Positions 1-5,589 of a stretch of DNA of 6,059 nucleotides are shown piece after piece. The stretch's first letter is position 1, and the number at the start of each line of letters is the position of its first letter. The stretch covers positions 1-6,059 of the forward strand of contig CAKQCC010000048.1 of the NCBI GenBank assembly GCA_934216625.1. The letters run 5' to 3'. This stretch comes from an uncultured Lactobacillaceae bacterium. Its GTDB lineage: Bacteria > Bacillota > Bacilli > Lactobacillales > Lactobacillaceae. The position numbers were made by a program, and so were the translations under genes. The notes beneath the pieces are model-generated. The model ran no database searches, was not told where the DNA came from, and saw only the letters and a list, made by a program, of their open reading frames with translations.

Positions 1-1000
1 GCCGTAATTCGAGCCATTCACCGTTATCCATCTTCATCGGCGGGAACATGTCATCCCGATAGTGGGCCCAATGACCGGAACGCTTATAGACATTTAAGTT
101 CATCAAAACCGGGGTATAAACGTGTAAATAACCGTTGGCAATTTCTTTGTCGACGATATAACGTTCGATGACCCGGCGAATGGTGGCACCGTTCGGCATC
201 CAGTAAGGTAAGCCGGCACCGACTTTCGGGTCAACGAAGAATAAGTCTAACTTATTACCGATCACCCGATGATCACGTTCGTGAGCTTCGTGAATCTTGT
301 GTAATTCATTCTTTAAGCCCTTTTGCTTGAAGAAAGCAGTTGCGTAAACCCGTTGCAGCATTGGGTTCGATGACTTACCTTGCCAGTAAGCACCGGCAAC
401 TGATAAGAGTTTAAAGTACTTAACGCTCTTGGCGTTCGGTAAAACCCCGTCTTTACCGAAGACCAACTGGCCACCGACTTGATAAAAAGTTACTTGATTA
501 TTTTTAGCGTAGTGACGAACTAATTGAGCCTGATACGGGTCACCGTCAACTTGGGATAAAGCGTCTTTTAATGACAAAACTTTCCGTTCAATCTGGTCAT
601 TATCTTTAACCATCTTGTTGATTTTGTCGGTCAAGGATGCTAAATCATCGGAACTAACCTGACTACCCTTTTTATCGGTATCAACGTAAAAGCCGTTCTT
701 ACTGGAACCACTTTCACCAAACCGAATGTCAGGAAATTGATCGGATAGTGCCGACTTAAGTAAAATTGCGGCAGTGTTTCTTAAAACCTTTAATCCATCA
801 TCTGTGTCTGAAGTAACGATTTCGATCTTACCATCATGGTCCAACGGCTGATTTAAATTAAACCATTGACCATCTAATTTACCAGCAACGGCCTTTTTGG
901 ACAAACTAATTGAAATTGACTTAGCAACGTCCATTACGGTCGTTCCAGCATCAAATTTTTTGACGCTGTTATCGGGAAACTTTAAAGAAAGCTGTGACAT
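1..1000 (-). CDS. thrS: Threonyl-tRNA synthetase, N-terminal 333 residues (cut by left edge)
   Basis: Cytoplasmic class II aminoacyl-tRNA synthetase that charges tRNA(Thr) with threonine. The frame is open from ATG at 1000 to the window edge with no stop. The start is supported by GAAAGGGAGA at 1016-1007, 7 nt upstream. Visible domains are TGS (about residues 1-61), the N2/SAD editing domain (about 65-225), a linker with LLSVAGAYW (199-206), and the start of the catalytic core, with motif 1 around PYWMPNGATIRR (265-276). The window ends just before motif 2, so the catalytic zinc ligands cannot be checked. The editing domain is unusual. The canonical HxxxH reads N75-T-A-A-I79, and the canonical CRGxH reads G182-K-D-G-V186, in a gap-free alignment. 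Neighbouring conserved positions have also changed (V180 for Asp, PYQ for PYK). The gene lies behind a threonine T-box leader, as expected for the housekeeping copy. Identity is secure; loss of editing is inferred. Confidence 0.97.
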   Translation of the reverse strand, partial: MSQLSLKFPDNSVKKFDAGTTVMDVAKSISISLSKKAVAGKLDGQWFNLNQPLDHDGKIEIVTSDTDDGLKVLRNTAAILLKSALSDQFPDIRFGESGSSKNGFYVDTDKKGSQVSSDDLASLTDKINKMVKDNDQIERKVLSLKDALSQVDGDPYQAQLVRHYAKNNQVTFYQVGGQLVFGKDGVLPNAKSVKYFKLLSVAGAYWQGKSSNPMLQRVYATAFFKQKGLKNELHKIHEAHERDHRVIGNKLDLFFVDPKVGAGLPYWMPNGATIRRVIERYIVDKEIANGYLHVYTPVLMNLNVYKRSGHWAHYRDDMFPPMKMDNGEWLELR

Positions 1001-1021
1001 AACAATTCTCCCTTTCAAAAT

Positions 1022-1060
1022 AAATAAAAAACGCCCCTGTGCAATTAAGCACTAGGGACG
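1022..1060 (-). terminator. Intrinsic terminator of the thrS T-box leader
   Basis: The arm CGTCCCTAGTGC (1060-1049) pairs with GCACAGGGGCG (1042-1032) around a 6-nt AT-only loop. There is one bulged A and one G-U pair, and a T-rich tract (TTTTTTATTTA) follows directly. The 5' arm is shared with the antiterminator, so this is a conditional terminator rather than the end of the dnaI transcript. The hairpin ends just upstream of the thrS ribosome binding site. Confidence 0.9.
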
Positions 1061-1093
1061 TCATATGTAATAACGCGGTTCCACCCACTTTAA

Positions 1094-1117
1094 TTAACGA
1101 CCTAAAAAGGCCGTTAA
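1094..1117 (-). promoter_or_regulatory. Hairpin immediately upstream of the T-box (Stem III position)
   Basis: TTAACGGCC (1117-1109) pairs with GGTCGTTAA (1102-1094) over 9 bp, including one G-U pair, around a 6-nt loop. It sits 7 nt before the conserved T-box sequence, the usual place of Stem III in T-box leaders. A separate 6-bp GC-rich hairpin, CCCGGT/ACCGGG, lies at 1167-1150 between Stem I and this element. Confidence 0.7.
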
Positions 1118-1174
1118 CACTCAACTGGTCAATAACGGGAACCAACCGACCCGGTATTTCGACCGGGCAATTCG

Positions 1175-1261
1175 GAAAGCGGTAGCTTAAATCCAAAACT
1201 GGGGAAATTTCCAGTCGTGATTTCCCTTCCCTGAAGTCTTAAAACCTAAGTCATATCTCTC
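1175..1261 (-). promoter_or_regulatory. Stem I of the T-box with ACC (threonine) specifier at 1183-1181
   Basis: Hand folding gives a basal helix GAGAG (1261-1257) with CTTTC (1179-1175). Next comes an internal loop with ATATGA on the 5' side and CTACCG (1185-1180) on the 3' side, then CTTA (1250-1247) with TAAG (1189-1186). The ACC in the 3' strand of that loop is a threonine codon followed by a purine, the arrangement expected of a specifier. It would pair with a GGU anticodon. Further up, AAGACT can pair with AGTTTT and GGG with CCC, capped by a helix GGGAAAT/ATTTCCC. I did not resolve the conserved apical loop motifs by eye, so the upper part is less certain than the specifier. Confidence 0.75.
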
Positions 1262-1283
1262 TAAATTTAATAAGTATGACTAT

Positions 1284-1312
1284 ATTTAACAATTAAATTG
1301 ACAAATTGTCAA
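1284..1312 (-). promoter_or_regulatory. Putative sigma-A promoter of the thrS leader
   Basis: A perfect -35 TTGACA (1312-1307) is followed after 17 nt by TTAAAT (1289-1284), a 4/6 match to the -10 consensus, with a TG just upstream. Initiation would fall near 1277, about 16 nt before Stem I begins, which suits a T-box leader. The -35 box starts only 6 nt after the dnaI stop codon. TATAGT at 1284-1279 is a better -10 hexamer, but its 22-nt spacing from this -35 box is too long. The location is well supported; the exact -10 is uncertain. Confidence 0.65.
1298..1312. repeat. Perfect 15-bp palindrome over the thrS -35 box
   Basis: TTGACAA-T-TTGTCAA is a 7-1-7 perfect inverted repeat whose left half contains the whole -35 hexamer. 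No T-tract follows that would make it a terminator, and its all-weak centre makes a stable RNA hairpin unlikely. It could be an operator for a dimeric repressor, but AT-rich sequence around a TTGACA box can produce such symmetry by chance. Confidence 0.45.
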
Positions 1313-1318
1313 GTCAAA

Positions 1319-2263
1319 TTAAGGATTTCGATAATCTTTACCCTTCAATTCGTATTCAACCGCCAAGAATTTAATCCTCGACATAATCCGTTTAGCTTTC
1401 AGGGGTTCCGAAGAACCATCCCGATTATTAGCCAAATACGACTCCAGCGTTTCCATACTATAATTTGAACTGAAAAACGTGGTAAGGCGGTTTTGCATCC
1501 GGTACTCTAAAATAATTGACAAAACGTCGTCCCGGATCCACGTCGATAGCAAATCAGCGCCCAAATCATCCAGCATCAGAATCGGGCATTGCTCAATTTG
1601 GTTAATAATTGATAACGTGTCATCACGTTTAATTGAAGACTTAATCTTGATTGCGAAAGTCGGAAAGTGCATCAAAATTACTTTAACCCCGTGATTCGCC
1701 AGATCATTCGCGATTGCCGAAAGCAGGAACGTTTTCCCGCGGCCGGTATCACCGTGTAAATAAATTCCCTTTTGGTATTGTCGTGAAGTAGCGAAATAGC
1801 GATCCATAAACTTACTGATCATCGGTAAAATGTTGACCCGACTTTCGTTAAGGTGTTGACCGTCTTTCGTATAAAAATGCTTAAGATGATTGTGGCGGAC
1901 TAAATCAGATTCCCCGATTAACTTTAGATTATCGTGAATCTGGAGTCGCCGGCGGTTCCGTAACGTTTGTTTAGAAGGAACGTACGTTACGTCAACTAAG
2001 CGGCCGTTCATGATCAGCTTGGGGAAGTAACCAGGAATTGAGCACTCCTGCCCCGATTTAATTTTCTTAATTTCGTTAAAATACTCATAAATCTTCGATG
2101 CCGAACGACGAACCATCTGGTTATTAACGTGATTCTGGCTTAAGAATTGACTAATCCGAGGAGTTTTGCAAATTTGGTTCATCAAATTTGAGTAACTATT
2201 TAAATGATGCTCAAGACTAATTTGACGCGATAGCTTTTGAAACGTTCGTCTAGTGTCTTTCAT
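1319..2263 (-). CDS. dnaI: Primosomal protein DnaI, helicase loader (AAA+ ATPase)
   Basis: DnaI loads the replicative helicase (called DnaC in Bacillus) onto DNA together with DnaD and DnaB, at the origin and at restarted forks. The 314-residue product matches the usual length. The C-terminal AAA+ domain has Walker A GDTGRGKT (171-178), Walker B ILMLDDLGA (228-236), a sensor-1-like FFSSN (263-267), and a basic arginine-finger region KRIMSR (291-296). The N-terminal part (about 1-130) is the helicase-interacting domain. In B. subtilis it binds zinc through a Cys cluster, but here only Cys74 remains in that region and the family PKLxxNG stretch (81-87) reads GYFPKL rather than GYHPKL. The ATG abuts the dnaB stop (TAA-ATG). 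The upstream AGAAGAA is a weak ribosome binding site, so translational coupling to dnaB is likely. Identity is firm; zinc loss is inferred. Confidence 0.95.
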   Translation of the reverse strand: MKDTRRTFQKLSRQISLEHHLNSYSNLMNQICKTPRISQFLSQNHVNNQMVRRSASKIYEYFNEIKKIKSGQECSIPGYFPKLIMNGRLVDVTYVPSKQTLRNRRRLQIHDNLKLIGESDLVRHNHLKHFYTKDGQHLNESRVNILPMISKFMDRYFATSRQYQKGIYLHGDTGRGKTFLLSAIANDLANHGVKVILMHFPTFAIKIKSSIKRDDTLSIINQIEQCPILMLDDLGADLLSTWIRDDVLSIILEYRMQNRLTTFFSSNYSMETLESYLANNRDGSSEPLKAKRIMSRIKFLAVEYELKGKDYRNP

Positions 2264-3628
2264 TTACAAATTCTTCTTTTTAATTTTTTTCATAATTAAT
2301 TCAGCACGGTGAGCTTCTTCGGGAGTCGCTTGATTCTTCTTCGGGTCATAATGATACCCTTTTTTAGCCCAGTACGGTAATTTGCCAACGATCCGGTGAC
2401 GACGATAAGATTTTCGGTGCCCACGCCGCGTCTGTTTCTTCTGGTGCTGCTTGATCGCCACAATTGCCTCTTCCGGAGTGTTGACTTTAGCTTTAACCCA
2501 GGTATTAATAATCGACTGAATATAATTAAAGTTTAAATATGACTCTTGTAAGTCAATGGTCACGTAATACATTAAAATATTAATTACGCCACGGTTTTCG
2601 CGAAACGCATCCTCACTCATAATTTTATAAATTGTGTTTTCTTCGGGCATACTAACGCCCCAATTAACGTTAAAATGCTGCCGAATGTTTTTAAGGAACT
2701 GAAACGGGGCATAAGACTTAGCGACCCGAGCCAAATCCCGTTCTTTTTTAGCCTGATCACTATCGTTAAGCTTATGAGCAGCAACTTGAGGATGATCGTT
2801 TTGAACCGGTTTGTGGTGATTTCCCTGAAATTCACGGGCAATTAAAATTTTAAACCGTCTAAAATCAACTAAATTATCCAAGCGGGTTGCTTTTTCAATA
2901 AAACGCCGCATCGAAATCTCGTCAATCCCGTAAATCGTGTGTTCAAGCAAAATTAAATTAGCGTGTCGTTTAACTTGATTTAAATTAACCGGGTCGTTTT
3001 CGAGTTCATCCCACAATAGCTGGAAATTAAAGTCGTTATTCTGATTTAACTCATGATAGTCACGATTCCAATCAGCTAACTTGGCCGTCGCCATTCGCCG
3101 ACGAATTTGGTTAATTTTGGCTGGTAACTGATGAAGCGGCTTTCTGCCGATATTATAAGCGTCAAGAAAATTATGACTTAAATCACGCCAGTCTTTAAAT
3201 TGACGCTTGGCTGGCACCAAGTGACGGTTCAGCGTGACAAACCGTTTTTCGCCGACCATTTCCAGCAGATCGACGCTTAGTAAATCATCATTGAAGAACT
3301 GCCGAACCGAAAGCGGCTCAATCAACCTAAAAACGTAAAATTCACGGCCTGACTTCTGCTTATAAAGCGTTTCTAATAACCCGGCACCTTCCAATTTAGC
3401 CAGGGCTTTAGAAAGAACTTTGACATCAAAGCCGAGGTAGGCCAGCAGCGTTGAAACATGACGCCAAACCAGACGCATCGAATTGAGCCTGCTCAAGCGC
3501 CACAGCAAATTAACTAAAGCGTAAGCGTTCGGGTGAATCAAAGGCTGGTAAAGCAAATCGAGCGAAAGCCGACGTAAATTCGACAAATCCTGGTCATTAG
3601 AAATTGCGAACGCAGCTTTTGGTTTCAT
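2264..3628 (-). CDS. dnaB: Replication initiation and membrane attachment protein DnaB
   Basis: This is the Firmicutes DnaB of the DnaD/DnaB superfamily, not the DnaB helicase of enterobacteria. It acts with DnaD and DnaI to recruit and load the replicative helicase and is membrane-associated in Bacillus. The product is 454 residues, close to the B. subtilis length. The N-terminal region (about 1-110) resembles a winged-helix DDBH1 domain. The C-terminal DDBH2 domain (about 305-395) carries the family YxxxIxxxW signature as Y369, I373 and W377. The tail from 397 to the end is strongly basic, with 20 Lys/Arg in 58 residues, suggesting nucleic-acid contact. The start overlaps the nrdR stop as ATGA, and AGGA lies 9 nt upstream inside nrdR. 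It sits directly before dnaI, its functional partner, a conserved pairing in this phylum. Confidence 0.93.
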   Translation of the reverse strand: MKPKAAFAISNDQDLSNLRRLSLDLLYQPLIHPNAYALVNLLWRLSRLNSMRLVWRHVSTLLAYLGFDVKVLSKALAKLEGAGLLETLYKQKSGREFYVFRLIEPLSVRQFFNDDLLSVDLLEMVGEKRFVTLNRHLVPAKRQFKDWRDLSHNFLDAYNIGRKPLHQLPAKINQIRRRMATAKLADWNRDYHELNQNNDFNFQLLWDELENDPVNLNQVKRHANLILLEHTIYGIDEISMRRFIEKATRLDNLVDFRRFKILIAREFQGNHHKPVQNDHPQVAAHKLNDSDQAKKERDLARVAKSYAPFQFLKNIRQHFNVNWGVSMPEENTIYKIMSEDAFRENRGVINILMYYVTIDLQESYLNFNYIQSIINTWVKAKVNTPEEAIVAIKQHQKKQTRRGHRKSYRRHRIVGKLPYWAKKGYHYDPKKNQATPEEAHRAELIMKKIKKKNL

Positions 3629-4143
3629 TGATGAGGTTCCTGCCTATGTTCATCTGAATTCGATTTTTGACGAAATCGTTTTTTGGTTTTATCGCGATTC
3701 ATAACTTCTTTTAATTCATGGTAAAATTCGGTCATGTCTTTAAACTGACGATAAACACTGGCGAAGCGAATGTAAGCAATTTCATCAACCGACGATAATT
3801 CGTGCATTACGTACTCACCGATTTGCCGGCTCGAAACCTCGTTGACGTCTAACGAACGAACCTTGTTTTCGACCCGGTCCACAATGTTAACCATTTTTTT
3901 CATGGGAACCGGCCGTTTTTCAGCCGAACGAATAATTCCGCGCAAAATTTTTCCACGGTTAAATTCTTCGCGAGTTCCGTTATTTTTGATTACTAACAAG
4001 GGAGTTTCTTCAATCCGTTCAAAAGTAGTGTAGCGAAAGCCGCAATTTTCACACTGGCGGCGCCTACGAATTACACTTCCGCCATCGGTCGGTCGACTGT
4101 CAATCACTCGCGAACCATCACGATGACAATGTGGACATTTCAA
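3625..4143 (-). CDS. nrdR: Transcriptional repressor NrdR of ribonucleotide reductase genes
   Basis: NrdR represses ribonucleotide reductase operons in response to ATP/dATP by binding paired NrdR boxes. The 172-residue product has an N-terminal zinc ribbon with C3, C6, C31 and C34, plus the basic RRRR run (26-29) that belongs to the DNA-binding face. An ATP-cone follows (about 49-139), with VIKNNGTREEF (51-61), KRP (76-78) and YIRFASVYRQF (124-134). The start codon is TTG at 4143-4141. It places the zinc ribbon exactly at the family N-terminus (MKCPHC), no in-frame ATG lies near it, and GAGGT is 7 nt upstream. The tail beyond residue 150 is charged and low-complexity, making the protein somewhat longer than typical 150-160 residue members. 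The gene follows coaE by 16 nt and overlaps dnaB by 4 nt. No NrdR box is visible in this window, so its targets lie elsewhere. Confidence 0.96.
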   Translation of the reverse strand: MKCPHCHRDGSRVIDSRPTDGGSVIRRRRQCENCGFRYTTFERIEETPLLVIKNNGTREEFNRGKILRGIIRSAEKRPVPMKKMVNIVDRVENKVRSLDVNEVSSRQIGEYVMHELSSVDEIAYIRFASVYRQFKDMTEFYHELKEVMNRDKTKKRFRQKSNSDEHRQEPHQ

Positions 4144-4150
4144 TTCTCTT

Positions 4151-4157
4151 ACCTCGC
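4151..4157 (-). promoter_or_regulatory. Ribosome binding site deciding the TTG start of nrdR
   Basis: GCGAGGT on the minus strand lies 7 nt before the TTG at 4143-4141, a good spacing. It sits in the 16-nt gap between the coaE stop and nrdR and supports TTG as the true initiation codon, since the zinc-ribbon cysteines begin at the third codon. Confidence 0.75.
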
Positions 4158-4159
4158 TT

Positions 4160-4741
4160 TCACAATTGATGACGATGAACTAATGCGATCACTTGATGCT
4201 GAGTCTGATTAAAAGTCCCGTCACTATTAATCACCACGTCAGCTAAACGTTCTTTAATTGCTAACGGCCACTGACTAGCGATGCGCCGGCTTGCGGCCGA
4301 TAAAGGAAGCTGATCCCTTCGGTGAAGCCGCTGAAGCTGATGAACCGGGCTGCACGCCACCACCACGATCCGATCTGCTAAGTATTGATACCCGTTCTCA
4401 AATAACGTGGGGGCGTCAAGTACGGTTTTACGATTCCAATCGGTCGCCAATTGCCTAATTATTTCGTGGCGAATTAACGGATCAAGAATTCTGACCAGCT
4501 GGTGTAGCTTCCGAGGATTACTAAAAACCAAGCGGCCCAATTTACGGCGGTTCAAATTCCCGGAACGGTCCAGAAACCGGCTGCCAAAATGATCAACGAT
4601 TGTTTTCAGGCCCGGTTGCCCCGGTTGCTGAAGGTGGTGGGTAATCAGATCAGCGTCAACGATTCGATACCCCAAGTTCGCTAGCAATCGGCTAACGTGC
4701 GATTTACCGGTCGCAATTCCCCCGGTTAAGCCAATGACCAT
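4160..4741 (-). CDS. coaE: Dephospho-CoA kinase
   Basis: CoaE catalyses the last step of coenzyme A synthesis, ATP-dependent phosphorylation of the 3'-hydroxyl of dephospho-CoA, in the cytoplasm. The 193-residue product has the P-loop GLTGGIATGKS (4-14), the family DAD motif (29-31), and a DP segment (87-88). The core stretch LDAPTLFENGY (108-118) corresponds to the usual DxPLLFE region, and the lid region contains RLHRRD (138-143). The SQWPLAIKERLADVVINSDG segment (156-175) matches the conserved SQ-P-K-ADVVI-N-G pattern. No key residue appears missing. The ATG lies 3 nt after the mutM stop, with AAGGAA inside the end of mutM serving as ribosome binding site. Adjacency to mutM and polA is a conserved Firmicutes arrangement with no obvious biochemical link. 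Confidence 0.95.
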   Translation of the reverse strand: MVIGLTGGIATGKSHVSRLLANLGYRIVDADLITHHLQQPGQPGLKTIVDHFGSRFLDRSGNLNRRKLGRLVFSNPRKLHQLVRILDPLIRHEIIRQLATDWNRKTVLDAPTLFENGYQYLADRIVVVACSPVHQLQRLHRRDQLPLSAASRRIASQWPLAIKERLADVVINSDGTFNQTQHQVIALVHRHQL

Positions 4742-4744
4742 CGC

Positions 4745-5578
4745 TTATTTCCTTAACGGTTGGCATTTCGGGCAAAAATGGGTGCCACGCTGTGCAACCT
4801 TAATCTTCTTGATTGGGGTTCCACACCGTTCACACGGCTGACCAGCCCGGTGATAAACGTGTAGGTGATGCTGAAAGGACCCCGATTGCCCAAAAGCGTT
4901 TTTGTAGGTAAACACGGTGGTGCCGTGGCCACGAATTGCGGCCTTAATTTCTCGAATAATATTAATCCTAAGTCTTTTAATTTGAGCATCACTAATGGTG
5001 TTAGCCGGTTGCTTAGGGTTAATCTGACTCATCCACAGCACTTCGTCGGTATAAATGTTACCTAATCCGGCCACGTGGCTTTGGTTCAACAAAAACGGCT
5101 TAATTTGACCGCGTGACTTATTCATAATTTTTTTAAGATAAGCAAACGTTAAATCACTAGCGGTCGGCTCTGGACCTAGCGTTCCCAATCCAGAAACCGA
5201 ATGTTCTTCACCATTCTTAATCAGCCACATTCGACCAAATTTACGGGTATCGTTGTAACAGAGCTTTCGGTCGCCATTTAGATGAAAAACTACGTAATCA
5301 TGCTTATCAAGTGATTCAGATTCCTGACGAACCGCGTACTTACCTTCCATTCGCAAATGGGAAACTAACGTTAACTGATTACTAAGCCGGAACAGCAAAT
5401 ACTTGCCGCGGCGGTCAATCCGGTGAATCGTCTGACTAGCTAAGCGACGCTTGAAATCAGTTGCGGTGACGTTTTGAATCATTTTCGAATACAGGACGTC
5501 AACCGTTTTAATTCGTGAACCTTTTACTAACTGATTTAATCCCCGTCGAACGGTTTCAACTTCAGGTAATTCGGGCAT
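4745..5578 (-). CDS. mutM: Formamidopyrimidine-DNA glycosylase (Fpg/MutM)
   Basis: This bifunctional base-excision repair enzyme removes 8-oxoguanine and formamidopyrimidines, then cleaves the abasic site by beta/delta elimination. The 277-residue product is full length and all signature residues are present. These are the N-terminal MPELPEVET with catalytic Pro2 and Glu3, Lys59 in the RRGKY hairpin, HLRMEGKY (74-81) with the base-replacing Met, DTRKFGRM (110-117), and the helix-two-turn-helix around QSHVAGLGNIYTDEVLW (166-182). The C-terminal zinc finger has C249, C252, C269 and C272, with Arg264 in the hairpin. The start is fixed by this N-terminus, which is essential after Met removal, and by AAAGGAAG 5 nt upstream. 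The gene follows polA after 11 nt, so glycosylase and gap-filling polymerase would be co-expressed. Confidence 0.98.
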   Translation of the reverse strand: MPELPEVETVRRGLNQLVKGSRIKTVDVLYSKMIQNVTATDFKRRLASQTIHRIDRRGKYLLFRLSNQLTLVSHLRMEGKYAVRQESESLDKHDYVVFHLNGDRKLCYNDTRKFGRMWLIKNGEEHSVSGLGTLGPEPTASDLTFAYLKKIMNKSRGQIKPFLLNQSHVAGLGNIYTDEVLWMSQINPKQPANTISDAQIKRLRINIIREIKAAIRGHGTTVFTYKNAFGQSGSFQHHLHVYHRAGQPCERCGTPIKKIKVAQRGTHFCPKCQPLRK

Positions 5579-5589
5579 CTAATCTTCCT

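Larger units (their letters stand above)
1022..1277 (-). promoter_or_regulatory. T-box leader (tRNA-sensing riboswitch) of thrS, threonine-specific
   Basis: This is the transcribed leader of thrS, about 255 nt from the predicted start near 1277 to the terminator U-tract. In order it carries Stem I (1261-1175), a GC-rich hairpin (1167-1150), a hairpin just before the T-box (1117-1094), the T-box sequence GGGTGGAACCGCG (1086-1074), and an intrinsic terminator (1060-1022). In this class, uncharged tRNA pairs its anticodon with the specifier in Stem I and its 3' end with the T-box bulge. That stabilises an antiterminator and lets thrS be transcribed when charged tRNA(Thr) is scarce. Here GGG and GCG of the T-box can pair with CGTCCC at 1060-1055, which is also the 5' arm of the terminator, giving the expected mutually exclusive fold. 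The bulge reads TGGAACC, so its variable base is A, which would pair with a U discriminator in the tRNA. The class is certain; the exact 5' end is inferred. Confidence 0.93.

Noticed and set aside
969..1196. A 75-codon open frame on the minus strand across the T-box leader and the thrS start
   Set aside because: It overlaps the structured leader and the first thrS codons in another frame, has no family resemblance, and its sequence is explained by the RNA elements.
1298..1345. Divergent plus-strand promoter using the TTGACA in the other half of the palindrome
   Set aside because: No acceptable -10 lies 16-18 nt downstream on the plus strand; the nearest GATAAT is about 26 nt away, and there is no plus-strand gene to serve.
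1479..1694. Plus-strand open frame opposite dnaI
   Set aside because: It lies wholly antisense to a well-supported AAA+ gene and has no ribosome binding site or recognisable domain. The plus-strand frames opposite nrdR, coaE and mutM were rejected for the same reason.
3625..4160. NrdR boxes or a local ribonucleotide reductase operon
   Set aside because: I saw no paired NrdR-box-like sequence in the window and no nrd structural gene, so autoregulation or local targets cannot be claimed.
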